Source of the DNA: an uncultured Peptoniphilus sp.
GTDB taxonomy: Bacteria; Bacillota; Clostridia; Tissierellales; Peptoniphilaceae
NCBI RefSeq assembly: GCF_943913915.1
Contig: NZ_CALUAA010000002.1
Span: forward strand, 105,510-169,509
DNA length: 64,000 nucleotides
Direction of reading: 5' to 3'
The notes under the pieces were generated by a model that did no database searches, was not told where the DNA came from, and saw nothing but the letters and a program-made list of their open reading frames with translations. This document shows positions 32,803 to 42,425 of this stretch, in pieces; position 1 is the stretch's first letter, and each line of letters begins with the position of its first letter. The translations under genes and the position numbers were made by a program.

Positions 32803-33831
32803 CTATATCCCTCCATAGAGGTACATGGGACGGGAAGCTCCCGAAAAAGATTCCAGTAAAAGCTTGGCCGCAACTTGCTCTTCGGTTACCGGCGGTGCAG
32901 CAAATTTTGAAGAGAAGAAATTGGAAAGGAAGGCGGAGCCGAAATCATTGGAGTATTCAAAGACTTGAGGAGTATCCAGCTTTAAATCTTTCTTAAGGGC
33001 GGCGAGAGCGTCTTCTTCATAGCCGACTTCATCGACGAGTCCGTTGGCCTTCGCCTGATTGCCTGTAAAGACGGAGCCGTCTGCCAGAGGGCGCACTTGA
33101 TCGACGGGAATGCCCCGGCCCTTGGATACCACTTGCAGGAATTGGCCGTACATATCGTCGATCACGGATTGTAAAATGGCCCGTTCCTCGTCGGTCATAG
33201 GGCGGGTGGAACTTCCGATGTCTTTGTGGGCGGCACTCTTAATGGCTTGATCCTTGATGCCTAATTTGTCCATGAGGCCGGAGACATTATTGCCTCCCAT
33301 AATGACGCCGATGGAACCCGTAAGGGTGGAAGGTGCGGCGTAAATTTTATCTGCCGGTGCGGAAATATAATAGCCGCCGCTTGCTGCCGTATTGCCCATG
33401 GAGACGTAAAGCTTTTTCTTGTGGGCTTTCATTGCGTCAAATCGTTTGTGAAGCTCTGCGCTTTCATAGACGCCGCCGCCCGGGGAATTTACTTTTAAGA
33501 GCACGCCTTTAATCGTATCATCCTCTAAAATATCGTCTAAGGCTTTGAGCGTGCCCTTGTGATCATAACCTGCACCGAGCATACTCGATTGGGGGGAGTT
33601 CATAATGGCGCCGTTTACGGTAACGACGGCGATACGTTCGTTTTTATTCCCGTCTTCCAAGACGTTTTCGTTTAGATTTCCTACGGAATTTTTTACCGTC
33701 TCTTCCATTTGCTTCATTCGCTTTTCTTTATTGATCTTATTACTGAGACCTGTGGATAAAGCGGAGATGCCGATAATTAACAGGGCGACGCCGAAGGCGA
33801 TCCACCGCTTTGTATTCATATTTTCCAGCAT
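32803..33831 (-). CDS. sppA: Signal peptide peptidase SppA
   Basis: 342 residues, the short Gram-positive form: one N-terminal membrane anchor (about 10-29) and an S49 protease domain. The catalytic Ser151 is in TAASGGYYIS and the general-base Lys203 is in SAAHKDIGSSTRPMTDEER, matching the Ser147/Lys199 spacing of Bacillus SppA. It degrades cleaved signal peptides in the membrane. Start at 33831 behind AGGAGG. First gene of the sppA-RDD pair. Confidence 0.92.
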   Translation of the reverse strand: MLENMNTKRWIAFGVALLIIGISALSTGLSNKINKEKRMKQMEETVKNSVGNLNENVLEDGNKNERIAVVTVNGAIMNSPQSSMLGAGYDHKGTLKALDDILEDDTIKGVLLKVNSPGGGVYESAELHKRFDAMKAHKKKLYVSMGNTAASGGYYISAPADKIYAAPSTLTGSIGVIMGGNNVSGLMDKLGIKDQAIKSAAHKDIGSSTRPMTDEERAILQSVIDDMYGQFLQVVSKGRGIPVDQVRPLADGSVFTGNQAKANGLVDEVGYEEDALAALKKDLKLDTPQVFEYSNDFGSAFLSNFFSSKFAAPPVTEEQVAAKLLLESFSGASRPMYLYGGI

Positions 33832-33928
33832 ATTTCCTCCTAATTTTCTACAATTATTTTTCGCGTTATAGTATGATGAAAGAATAAGTGAGCACGCTCA
33901 CAAGAAAATAATATCACAGGAGTAAACC

Positions 33929-34492
33929 ATGCACAAATCACCTTGGAAACGAGCGTTTTTCATTTTGCTCGGTCTGAATATTCTCTTCGTCCTCGTCCTC
34001 CTTTGGGTGACGCGGCCGAATAATGAGACTTCGGAATTTCCTCAAAAGAATACCCTTGAAAACCCTGCGATGGAACTGAGCTTAAACGGAGAAGGCTTCG
34101 AAGCTTTGATCAATCGTGAACTTAAAAAATCCGGAGAAGATGTTCGCTTCTCGATTGATGACACATTTAATTTCGCCGTACCTATTGAGGCATACGGATT
34201 TAAGAGCACGCTGATTGTGCGCGCTGTCCCCTCGGTGACAGAAGAAGGCGTGGTGCGCATGGCCATTAAAAGCATGGATCTTGGTGGCCTGCCTCTCCCC
34301 GAAGAAGCGAGCCTGGCTCTCTTCAGCCGCATCGTCAATCGGGAGGGAATGACGGTAGAGAGTTCCCACCGGGAAATTCTTCTCGATCCCGCAACTTTAT
34401 TGAAAGGAACGGTGGCGGGAGATTTCCGCATAAAAGAATTAAATTTGAAAGAGGATCGCTACGTTTTTGAAGGACAATTAGGAGTGTCGTAA
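33929..34492 (+). CDS. YpmS-like membrane-anchored protein (DUF2140)
   Basis: 187 residues: a short basic start, a single hydrophobic anchor (about 10-27) and an extracytoplasmic domain resembling DUF2140/YpmS, with LNGEGFEALINRELKKSG and SMDLGGLPLP. Function is unknown in the family. The stop overlaps the start of the next gene by one base, so the two are probably coupled. Start follows CAGGAGTAAACC. Confidence 0.8.
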   Translation: MHKSPWKRAFFILLGLNILFVLVLLWVTRPNNETSEFPQKNTLENPAMELSLNGEGFEALINRELKKSGEDVRFSIDDTFNFAVPIEAYGFKSTLIVRAVPSVTEEGVVRMAIKSMDLGGLPLPEEASLALFSRIVNREGMTVESSHREILLDPATLLKGTVAGDFRIKELNLKEDRYVFEGQLGVS

Positions 34493-35742
34493 TGGAAGAT
34501 GTTTGGATATATATACCGGTATTACTTTTTATGATCGCCCTGTCGTCGTTTTTCTCCTCGTCGGAAACGGCACTTACGTCGGTGAATCAAATTCGTCTGC
34601 GCCAAAGTGCAAGTGACGGGGATAAAAAGAGCATGACGGTGCTCAAACTTTTGGAAAACCCGCAAGATTTGATTTCCAGCATTTTAATCGGAAACAATAT
34701 CGTCAACATAGGCTCATCCGCCGTGGCCACTGTCTTTTTTACACAGCTCTTAGGCGCGAGTGGCCCTCTTGTGGCCACCATCGTCATGACGGTGCTTGTC
34801 CTTATTTTCGGGGAAGTGCTCCCGAAGACCGTCGCCCAGGAGCAGCCGGAAATGGTGAGCCGTGCTGTGGGAAAACATATTGCCCGCATTGCCTTTGTTT
34901 TAAAACCCATTGTGTTTTTGCTCTCCGCCTTAACAAGCTTTTTGAAAAATCTCCTCTTCCCCCAAGGGGGTCAGTCCCCGACGATTACAGAGGAAGAATT
35001 TAAGACCTTAGTGGAGGTAGGGGAAGAAGAGGGCGTGCTTCAAAGTGAAGAGCGCACCTACATCGACAATGTCTTGGACTTTTCCTCCGCCACGGCATCG
35101 GATATGATGAAACCCAGAACCTCGGTGGTGGCGCTGGATGTGGAATCTACAGACGAAGAAATTTTAGATCTTCTTCGGGAAAACCGCTACAGCCGTGTGC
35201 CCGTTTATGAAGATTCCATTGATAATATTATCGGCATCTTATATATGAAAGATGTGGTGCGGCTTTTGGCCCAAGGGGAAAAGATTCAGCTGAAGGAAAT
35301 TTTGCGGGATCCATATTTTATCGGCGAAAGCGCCGTAGCCGACCGTATCTTCCGGGAAATGAAATCTCGTAATCTTTCCATTGCCGTCGTGGTAGATGAA
35401 TACGCCGGCACAAGCGGCATTATCACCATGGAAGATATTTTGGAAGAGCTCGTGGGCAATATCGACGATGAATACGACCTGGATTCTCGCGATGTTATCC
35501 TTCTGGATAAAGGGGTCTATCTTATCGATCCGGAACTGCGTATTGACGAGGTGAATGATCACTTCCACTTAAACCTTACGAGCGAAAGAGCCGATTCCAT
35601 CGGCGGCTTTGTCATCGAGCGACTCGACCGCATCCCGAAGCAGGGAGATGTGGTTCGTTACGGCGACCTCATCTTTACGGTGAACGAGATGCAAGGTTTG
35701 AAACTGACGAAACTAAAAATAAAAATCGGAAGCGAAGGATAG
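34492..35742 (+). CDS. CNNM/CorC-type protein with DUF21 and CBS domains
   Basis: 416 residues. An N-terminal DUF21 (CNNM) transmembrane domain of about four helices contains FFSSSETALTSVNQIRLRQ and SILIGNNIVNIGSSAVAT. A CBS pair (about 205-330, with DMMKPRTSVVALD and VVVDEYAGTSGIITMEDILEE) and a C-terminal CorC_HlyC domain (about 345-410) follow. Relatives are implicated in Mg2+ or Co2+ efflux; the older name hemolysin is misleading. It follows the YpmS-like gene directly. Confidence 0.9.
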   Translation: MEDVWIYIPVLLFMIALSSFFSSSETALTSVNQIRLRQSASDGDKKSMTVLKLLENPQDLISSILIGNNIVNIGSSAVATVFFTQLLGASGPLVATIVMTVLVLIFGEVLPKTVAQEQPEMVSRAVGKHIARIAFVLKPIVFLLSALTSFLKNLLFPQGGQSPTITEEEFKTLVEVGEEEGVLQSEERTYIDNVLDFSSATASDMMKPRTSVVALDVESTDEEILDLLRENRYSRVPVYEDSIDNIIGILYMKDVVRLLAQGEKIQLKEILRDPYFIGESAVADRIFREMKSRNLSIAVVVDEYAGTSGIITMEDILEELVGNIDDEYDLDSRDVILLDKGVYLIDPELRIDEVNDHFHLNLTSERADSIGGFVIERLDRIPKQGDVVRYGDLIFTVNEMQGLKLTKLKIKIGSEG

Positions 35743-35783
35743 GGAGCTGTAAAGCTCCCTTCCTTATCGCAGAAAGGAATTTT

Positions 35784-36965
35784 ATGTTAGAAGCATATAT
35801 CAAACGGCGAACGCCGAACCTTGCCGATCAAAGGGTGCGTATGGCTATGGGAAAAGAAGCCTCAATATTAGGAATTGCCATGAACTTGGCATTTGCAAGC
35901 TTTAAAATCGGCGTGGGCATCCTCACAGGCGGTATCTCCATGATCGCTGACGGGATGAACAATTTAATGGACATGCTGAGTTCGGTAATTTCCCTTATCG
36001 GCTTTCACTTTGCCTCCATGCCTGCCGATTCCAATCACCCCTACGGTCATGCTCGCATGGAATATTTGGCATCCTTTTTAGTGAGTCTTATTATCCTCTG
36101 GACCGGCGGGAGCTTAATGTGGCAGTCGATTAAAAATATTTTGCACCCGGGCACCCTCGATGCCACGCCTCTTGCCGTAGCCGTTTTGGTTATTTCCATA
36201 TTCGGAAAACTCTTTTTGTACCGCTACAATTTAATCTTAGGGCAAAGAATGGACTCCGAGCTTTTAGTCGCCACGGCATACGACGCCCGAGGCGACGTGT
36301 TTGCAACCGGAGCGGTGCTCCTTTCCTTAATCGCCACCTCCGTGTTTTCCATCAATGTGGACGGCTGGATGGGGCTTATCGTTGCGGTCATCATCGCCAA
36401 AAGCGGTTGGGAGACTTTGCGAGATACGGTAGATACTCTTCTGGGCCAAAAAACCGATCCGGAGATGCTCCGTGCCATTACCCGTGACATTAAGAGTTTT
36501 CCCGTAACCTTGGGGGTGCATGATCTCATGTACCACGATTACGGCGCCACCCACCGTTTTCTCACCCTCCATGTAGAGGTGGACAGCGAGAGAGACGTTA
36601 TGGATATTCATCAGGACATCGATGAAATCGAGCGCCGTATCGAAGAAAAATACCATATGGACGTGACGATTCACATCGATCCCATTCGTATAGACGACCC
36701 GAGGAGCAACGAACTTTACGATTATATCAAGCACAATCTTCGCGCCATTGTACCTAGTTTAGATCTGCACGATTTCCGAATTGTCGATCGAAAAGACGGC
36801 TTGAACCTTGTCTTCGATGTCCTCGTGCCCATGCATTTGGAACAGAAAGTAGGGGAGATCGACGAGGAGTTGAAGGCTCGCGTGGCGAAAGAACATCCGG
36901 AGTATCAGCTCCTTACGACCTACGACATGGACTATCAGGATCTATTGGGAGTAAAAAATGAATAG
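35784..36965 (+). CDS. Cation diffusion facilitator family transporter
   Basis: 393 residues with about six transmembrane segments (20-205) and the metal-binding pairs SMIADGMNNLMDML and HPYGHARMEYLAS typical of CDF proteins. The cytoplasmic domain is longer than usual; after the standard ferredoxin-like metal-sensing part (VTLGVHDLMYHDYG) there is an additional ~100-residue region with DLHDFRIVDRKDGLNLVFDV. It would export divalent metals such as Mn2+, Zn2+ or Fe2+ in exchange for protons. It overlaps the TraX-like gene by 8 bp. Confidence 0.92.
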   Translation: MLEAYIKRRTPNLADQRVRMAMGKEASILGIAMNLAFASFKIGVGILTGGISMIADGMNNLMDMLSSVISLIGFHFASMPADSNHPYGHARMEYLASFLVSLIILWTGGSLMWQSIKNILHPGTLDATPLAVAVLVISIFGKLFLYRYNLILGQRMDSELLVATAYDARGDVFATGAVLLSLIATSVFSINVDGWMGLIVAVIIAKSGWETLRDTVDTLLGQKTDPEMLRAITRDIKSFPVTLGVHDLMYHDYGATHRFLTLHVEVDSERDVMDIHQDIDEIERRIEEKYHMDVTIHIDPIRIDDPRSNELYDYIKHNLRAIVPSLDLHDFRIVDRKDGLNLVFDVLVPMHLEQKVGEIDEELKARVAKEHPEYQLLTTYDMDYQDLLGVKNE

Positions 36966-37755
36966 TCTTTTAACTCCTGCAGAAAAAGAAGATCTTCTTG
37001 GAGCTTGGCAAAAAGAGGGCGGGATCAGCGGCAATGCGCTTAAGATTATCGCCTGCATCTTTATGTTCTTCGACCATTTGAGCCAGGGAGTGGCACTGAA
37101 TTCTATAGGTTTTCAGGTTTCAAAGACATATAATTCCCTGGGCATACCCGTTTTTTGGAATGTTCCTTTAGGCGAGATAATGGGTACCGTTGCCACCCTC
37201 TTCGGCCGCATCGCCTTTCCCATCTTCTGCTTTTTACTCGTGCAGGGCGCCCTGCTCACGAGGGATTATAAAAAGCAAATCCTTCGGCTCCTGGCCTTCG
37301 CCTTTATTTCAGAAATTCCGTTCAATTTGTGCCTCTCGGGTGAACCCTTCTATTTAGGCCATCAAAACGTCTTTTTTACATTGGCTTTCGGCGTCGCTAT
37401 GGTAGTCCTCTTACAGGAAATGGAAACACGTTTCGACGGCAGAAAAAAGAGCTTGCTTCAAGCCCTCATCTTTATCCTTATAGCCGTCCTATGCGAGATG
37501 CTCAACTTCGATTACGGCGCCGCCGGCATTATCGCCATCGTGCTCTTTTATTTAGCGGCGTGGAGCAGACGACGAACCATGACCATGGGTCTTTTCGCTT
37601 TTCTCTTTGAAGCGCCCCTCTACGGTATGGTATACTTGTCCCTACCGCTTATTTACAGCTACAACGGCAAACGGGGCATGGGAAGCCGCTACGGCTTTTA
37701 TATATTCTACCCTGGCCATCTCTTGCTCTTATACCTTCTATCCCTATGGATATAA
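36958..37755 (+). CDS. TraX-family membrane protein
   Basis: 265 residues with about eight hydrophobic segments. The start ALKIIACIFMFFDHL and the block LLVQGALLTRDYKKQILRLL followed by FAFISEIPFNLC match the TraX family, which includes the F-pilin N-acetyltransferase and many chromosomal homologues of unknown role in Firmicutes. No conjugation gene is adjacent, so a link to pili is unlikely. It overlaps the CDF gene and precedes the ABC exporter. Confidence 0.85.
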   Translation: MNSLLTPAEKEDLLGAWQKEGGISGNALKIIACIFMFFDHLSQGVALNSIGFQVSKTYNSLGIPVFWNVPLGEIMGTVATLFGRIAFPIFCFLLVQGALLTRDYKKQILRLLAFAFISEIPFNLCLSGEPFYLGHQNVFFTLAFGVAMVVLLQEMETRFDGRKKSLLQALIFILIAVLCEMLNFDYGAAGIIAIVLFYLAAWSRRRTMTMGLFAFLFEAPLYGMVYLSLPLIYSYNGKRGMGSRYGFYIFYPGHLLLLYLLSLWI

Positions 37756-37776
37756 ACGAACAGAAAGGAGAACTGC

Positions 37777-39531
37777 GTGTTAAAAAAGTTTGATGTGATC
37801 AAACCCTATTTTTCAAAGTACAAAGGCATACTCTTTACCGACCTGCTTTGTGCAGGGCTTACCACCGTTTCGGAAATCGTCTTGCCCGTGATTTTACGGT
37901 ACATGACCAATTTGGGGACGAAGGACATCGCCCTTATTACCCCGTCTCTCATCACCCGTCTCGCCATTTTATTTTTCGCCATTAAGGCCGTTGAAATTGT
38001 CGCCGCTTATTATATGACCAATATCGGGCACATGATGGGCGCCAATATCGAGAAGGATATGCGTCGAGATGTTTATAATCATCTGCAGACATTGAGCGCA
38101 TCTTTTTACAACGACACCCAGGTGGGCCAGATCATGAGTCGGATCACTAACGATCTCTTCGACATCACGGAATTTTCACACCACGCGCCGGAAGAATACT
38201 TTATAGGCCTGGTAAAAGTCGTGACCACCTTTATTATTCTGGCATCGGTGCATATTAAACTTACCGTCATCCTCTACATTATGATTCCCATAATGATGTT
38301 TGCGGCGCGGAAATTTCGCATTCGTATGCTCAATGCTCAGCGCAAACAAAGAGCCATGATGGGGGATTTAAACGCCACCATCGAAGACTCCATCTCCGGC
38401 ATTCGGGTGACGAAATCCTTCGCCAACGAAGACATCGAGAAAGAGCGCTTCGAAAACGAAAACATCCGCTTTTTGAAAACCAAGCGGGAATACTACAAAG
38501 CCATGGCGGGTTTTAACGCCGTAACGCGCAACTTCGACGGCATTATGTACCTTATCGTCATTATTGCCGGCGGCTTCTACATGATGGCGGGGGAAATCCT
38601 TCCGGGGGACATGATCGTCTACATCATGTATGTCACTACCATGGTGGCTACCGTGCGCCGCATTATCGACTTTACGGAAACCTTCCAGAAGGGAACCACG
38701 GGCATCGAACGTTTCCGTGAGATCATGTCCATTGAAAGTGAAATCGAAGATAAAGAAGGCGCCGTGGAATTGAAAGATCCTAAAGGAGACATCGTCTTCG
38801 ATGACGTAGACTTCGCCTACGAAGGTAAGACACAGGTGCTTGAAAACTTCAGCCTCCACGTATCTCCGGGTGAAAACGTGGCCCTCGTCGGCCCTTCCGG
38901 CGCAGGGAAGACCACCATCTGCAATCTCATTCCCCGTTTCTACGATGTAGATAGGGGAGCAGTGAAAGTGGACGGCCAAGACGTACGGGATCTTACCCTC
39001 GAGAGTTTACGGAATAATATCGGTATGGTGCAACAAGATGTGTACCTCTTTAACACCAATATTATGGAAAACATTCGCTACGGCAAGCCCGACGCTACTG
39101 ATGAAGAGGTAATGGCGGCGGCGAAGCTGGCCAACGCCTACGACTTTATTATGGCGCTTGAAAAAGGCTTTAAGACCCACGTCGGAGAAAAAGGCGTTAA
39201 GCTTTCCGGCGGCCAGAAGCAGCGCATCTCCATCGCCCGCGTGTTTTTGAAAAACCCCTCGATCTTAATACTGGATGAGGCCACCTCGGCGCTGGATAAC
39301 GAAAGCGAAATGATCATCCAAAATTCCCTTGATGAACTCACTAAGGGACGCACCACGATCACCATCGCCCACCGCCTCTCCACAGTAGAAGCGGCCGATA
39401 CTATCCTCGTGATGGAAAAGGAAAAAGGCATCGTGGAACAGGGAAACCACGACGAGCTCATGAAAAAAGGCGGCCTTTACTACTACCTTTATACCAAAGG
39501 CGGCGATCTCGTGGAAAACTTCGAAGAATAA
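37777..39531 (+). CDS. ABC exporter (fused permease and ATPase)
   Basis: 584 residues: six-helix exporter membrane domain (about 15-310) and a C-terminal ABC domain with GPSGAGKTT, the signature LSGGQKQRISIARV, ILDEATSALD and H-loop IAHRLSTV. It is a homodimer-type half-transporter of the MsbA/LmrA/YfiB-like group exporting lipids, peptides or drugs; the substrate cannot be read. It is the last gene before the ssrA locus and ends at a terminator. Confidence 0.9.
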   Translation: MLKKFDVIKPYFSKYKGILFTDLLCAGLTTVSEIVLPVILRYMTNLGTKDIALITPSLITRLAILFFAIKAVEIVAAYYMTNIGHMMGANIEKDMRRDVYNHLQTLSASFYNDTQVGQIMSRITNDLFDITEFSHHAPEEYFIGLVKVVTTFIILASVHIKLTVILYIMIPIMMFAARKFRIRMLNAQRKQRAMMGDLNATIEDSISGIRVTKSFANEDIEKERFENENIRFLKTKREYYKAMAGFNAVTRNFDGIMYLIVIIAGGFYMMAGEILPGDMIVYIMYVTTMVATVRRIIDFTETFQKGTTGIERFREIMSIESEIEDKEGAVELKDPKGDIVFDDVDFAYEGKTQVLENFSLHVSPGENVALVGPSGAGKTTICNLIPRFYDVDRGAVKVDGQDVRDLTLESLRNNIGMVQQDVYLFNTNIMENIRYGKPDATDEEVMAAAKLANAYDFIMALEKGFKTHVGEKGVKLSGGQKQRISIARVFLKNPSILILDEATSALDNESEMIIQNSLDELTKGRTTITIAHRLSTVEAADTILVMEKEKGIVEQGNHDELMKKGGLYYYLYTKGGDLVENFEE

Positions 39532-39534
39532 AAA

Positions 39535-39560
39535 GAGTCTGCTTCGGCAGGCTTTTTTTA
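39535..39560 (+). terminator. Terminator of the ABC exporter unit
   Basis: AGTCTGC/GCAGGCT stem (one G-T pair), TTCG loop and T-run, 4 bp after the stop codon. Confidence 0.9.
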
Positions 39561-39608
39561 ACGGAATTTGACAAGGTAGTAAAAAAAGGATAACCTATTA
39601 CTACCTAT

Positions 39609-39959
39609 GGGGACGAATTGGCTTCGACGGGGATTCGGAACCCGAGGTAGCAAGCCGTTGATGAGTCAGGCAACGTAAAAATGGCTCAAAAAATTAAATG
39701 CTAACGAAAACAACGTAGCACTAGCAGCGTAACGAACCCTGCTCACGGAACTAAGAGGACCACGGCTTAGGGAAGTGTCAAATAAGTGGTGAAACGCATG
39801 CGGCTAAGCTTTGCACCGTATGTGGAATTTATGAAGCTACTTTATGACGACCTTTTGTTTTTCTTTTCGTCATAGGGGAAATTTAAAGAAAAACTGAGCT
39901 TGGAGACACCTCGGTGGAAGAGTTCTCGGACGCGGGTTCGACACCCGCCGTCTCCACCA
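39609..39959 (+). ncRNA. ssrA: Transfer-messenger RNA
   Basis: 351 nt. The 5' end GGGGACGAATTGGCTTCGAC and 3' end CCGTCTCCACCA form the tRNA-like acceptor domain (GGGGACG/CGTCTCC), with T-arm GCGGGTTCGACACCCGC. The mRNA-like segment at 39700-39732 encodes the tag ANENNVALAA followed by TAA. The tRNA-like 3' end is a favoured integration site, and here the last 16 bases are repeated at 45681, marking an island. No terminator follows closely on the 3' side, consistent with displacement. Confidence 0.96.
39944..39959 (+). repeat. Left att copy (tmRNA 3' end)
   Basis: CCCGCCGTCTCCACCA, part of functional ssrA; identical to 45681-45696. Confidence 0.88.
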
Positions 39960-40117
39960 TATTGTTTCATACTGTTTCAAACAGTCTTGAAACGTCTATT
40001 TTTAGCCATTTGCAACTTTAATAGTTGCGAATGGTTTTTATTTAGTCTCAAATAATCTCACACCGTTACACACTCGTTACACATTTTTATAACCACTTTG
40101 TTTTTTTAGGCGGTAAA

Positions 40118-40521
40118 CTAAATGATGCCATCTAATAAATCGATTGCTGACTTCTTTGAATCCTCCAACACCGTGACATAAATCTCCGTTGTTCTGATGT
40201 CATAGTGTCCTAATAACAGTTGGATAGTCCTAATAGGAACACCTTGCTCATAAAGTCGTGTAGCGTAACTGTGGCGCAATTCATGGAAGGTAAAGGGCGG
40301 ATCTTACAGATGCTCTGTACTTTCCTTGTAGGCCGTTTACTTTCAATATAGTTTCCATATTCGTCACAAAAAATCAAACTACGATCTTCAAACTTTTCCC
40401 CAAAGTTTGATTTCATTTCTTCAATTATTTTCTTTTCCCGGAGTAAAACCTGCCTTGTGGCTTCAGTGATTGGAATTTCTCGAATACTCGTATCACTCTT
40501 AGGAACGGAAATTTCTCGTAC
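40118..40521 (-). pseudogene. Tyrosine recombinase (integrase) remnant
   Basis: Leftward C-terminal part of a phage/ICE-type integrase. Reading from 40521, a segment with VREISVPKSDTSIREIPI continues to about 40303. After a one-base frameshift near a CCC run at 40295-40300, it resumes as FTFHELRHSYATRLYEQG and LLLGHYDIRTTEIYV, with the HxxR box, second His and nucleophile Tyr, to the stop at 40118. The N-terminal half is missing; its place is taken by the ABC ATPase gene. It lies next to its presumed target, ssrA. Confidence 0.85.
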
Positions 40522-40523
40522 CC

Positions 40524-41216
40524 ATTATTGAAATTAGGCATTTAAAAAAATCTTTTGGTAACAAGGTAATTTTGAAAGATATAAATCTCGATGTTGAAGC
40601 TGGCGATATATTATCAATAATCGGTGAAAGCGGGTCTGGGAAAAGTACAATAATTCGCTGTCTCACAGGCCTTGAATCAATTGATTCTGGAAATATAGAT
40701 TTTAGTGGTGAAAAAGTAGGTATGGTTTTTCAAAACTTTAATCTGTTCCCTCATTACTCTGTTCGAGAAAATATTACGAAGCCTCTTGAAACGGTTAGAA
40801 AATTTAGTAAAAGCAAAGCAAACAATGTGGCGACTGAATTGCTAAAAAAAGTTAGAATGCTCGAGTATGAAATGCAATACCCTTCCACTTTATCAGGAGG
40901 ACAAAAGCAACGTTTGGCTATAGCAAGAACTCTAGCCATGGAACCTTTTGTCATTGCCTTTGATGAACCTACATCGTCTTTAGATCCGGAACTTGCTTAT
41001 GAAGTTTTCCAGTTGATTAAGGATCTCGCTTTGGAAGGTCAGACAATGATTATAGTAACGCATCAAATCAATGCGATTCGTAATATAGCAACTAAAGTGG
41101 CATATCTCAAAAATGGTATCATTGAAGAATTTGGACCATCGAAAGAAATTTTTCAGAATTCTAATAATCAGAACTTGAAAAATTTCCTAAAGATGGTGGA
41201 GTTTGGCGATTTATAG
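40524..41216 (+). pseudogene. Amino-acid type ABC ATPase gene lacking its start codon
   Basis: The frame reads IIEIRHLKKSFGNKVILKDI from 40524, which is a normal N-terminus for a GlnQ-like ATPase. It then continues through Walker A GESGSGKST, signature LSGGQKQRLAIA and Walker B VIAFDEPTSSLD to a stop at 41214-41216. The sequence immediately upstream is integrase remnant, so the ATG, ribosome site and promoter have been lost exactly at the junction. A start at ATT or at the internal ATG 40572 would be needed for expression; the latter would delete strand 1 and 2 of the domain. No cognate permease is nearby. Confidence 0.75.
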
Positions 41217-41621
41217 TTTATTAATCTTCCTATGGTGAAGAAGAATTGTTGGTTTTTAAAGATTAATATTTTATTAAAGGGCTTGTATCTCGCTTGACCG
41301 AGGATACAAGCTTTTTTAATGGAATTGTATATGGTGACGTTAGACTTTTTGTTGTAAGAGAAAATAGAGCCTAATTAAACATCCATGAAATATTACCGTC
41401 CATGAGAGTTTAAACGTGAAATCTTTATAAATGCTTCAAGTCGATTTAAGCCATTTTACTTAGCATATACTTTAGATGCTTACGTATACAAATCATTTAC
41501 TAAGCGAATCATATATACAAAAATAATAACATCATCATAATAAAATGAAAATATAGAAAAAACATCAAATAGATATAATTACTTCGTTCATTAATATAGT
41601 GAGTGAACTAGAAAGGGATAA
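41217..41621. other. AT-rich spacer before the phosphite operon
   Basis: About 400 bp with no gene. It holds the terminator at 41281-41317 and a -10-like TATAAT at 41575-41580, 42 bp before the first ptx gene; a good -35 is not evident. The rest is low-complexity AT-rich sequence. Confidence 0.5.
41281..41317 (+). terminator. Terminator after the ABC ATPase remnant
   Basis: GCTTGTATC(T)CG/CGAGGATACAAGC stem with one bulge, followed by T6. Confidence 0.88.
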
Positions 41622-42365
41622 ATGTTGTTAGAGTTAGATCATTTGCAAAAAGATTTTGGGAATAACAGGGTACTAGAAGATATCACTTTTTCTGTAAATG
41701 AGGGAGAGTTCGTTATTGTTTTAGGTGCTAGTGGAGCAGGGAAATCAACATTGTTGCGATGTATTAATGGACTTTGTAGACCAACAGAAGGTCGGATTAT
41801 GATTGATAACATGGAAGTATGTAAACACAATCTTTCTGAAATCAGGAAAAGAGTTGCTTTTATTTTCCAAAATATTAATGTAGTCGGTTCATTGACTGTT
41901 CTTCAAAATGTTTTGGTTGGTAGACTAAATCAGAAAGCTTGGTGGAATGTATTTTTTACAGACGAAGATCGAGAGATGGCTTTAAAGGCAATTGAAAGAG
42001 TCGGTTTAAAAGAAAAAGTACATACTAGAGTAGATTGCCTAAGTGGAGGTCAAAGGCAAAGAGTTGGAATAGCTAGGTCTTTAGTACAAAATCCTTCGAT
42101 TATTTTGGCTGATGAACCAATCTCAAGTTTAGATCCGGTTTCTGGCAGAGAAATTATGGGTCTTTTAAGTGAGATTAACCAAGAATTTGGGACCATAATT
42201 TTATGTAACCTCCATCAAATTGAGTATGTAAAGCATTATGGTAACAGGGTTCTTGGAATTCGTAGCGGAAGGGTAGCAGTTGATCGACCGATAAACAAGG
42301 TAGATACTAGTGACTTAGTAGATATTTATGGAAGCGAATTTACTTCATTAGAAGAAAATGCCTAG
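41622..42365 (+). CDS. ptxA: Phosphite/phosphonate ABC transporter ATPase (PtxA/PhnC-like)
   Basis: 247 residues of the PhnC group. Visible motifs are Walker A GASGAGKST, VAFIFQNINVVGSLTVLQNVLVGRL, signature LSGGQRQRVGIARSLV and Walker B IILADEPISSLD. The VLVGRL...W...F.DEDRE segment is characteristic of PhnC/PtxA ATPases. It is the first gene of a four-gene operon with a PhnD-like binding protein, a PhnE-like permease and a PtxD-like dehydrogenase, which argues for phosphite over phosphonate. AT-rich compared with chromosome on either side. Confidence 0.85.
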   Translation: MLLELDHLQKDFGNNRVLEDITFSVNEGEFVIVLGASGAGKSTLLRCINGLCRPTEGRIMIDNMEVCKHNLSEIRKRVAFIFQNINVVGSLTVLQNVLVGRLNQKAWWNVFFTDEDREMALKAIERVGLKEKVHTRVDCLSGGQRQRVGIARSLVQNPSIILADEPISSLDPVSGREIMGLLSEINQEFGTIILCNLHQIEYVKHYGNRVLGIRSGRVAVDRPINKVDTSDLVDIYGSEFTSLEENA

Positions 42366-42425
42366 CGAATTAGCAAGCAAGGTTTCAAGAAAATTTGGTC
42401 ATTGTAAGAGAGAAAGGATGAGACT

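Noticed and set aside
40210..40416. A separate 68-residue gene
   Set aside because: It is an internal fragment of the frameshifted integrase remnant, and its last third is out of frame.
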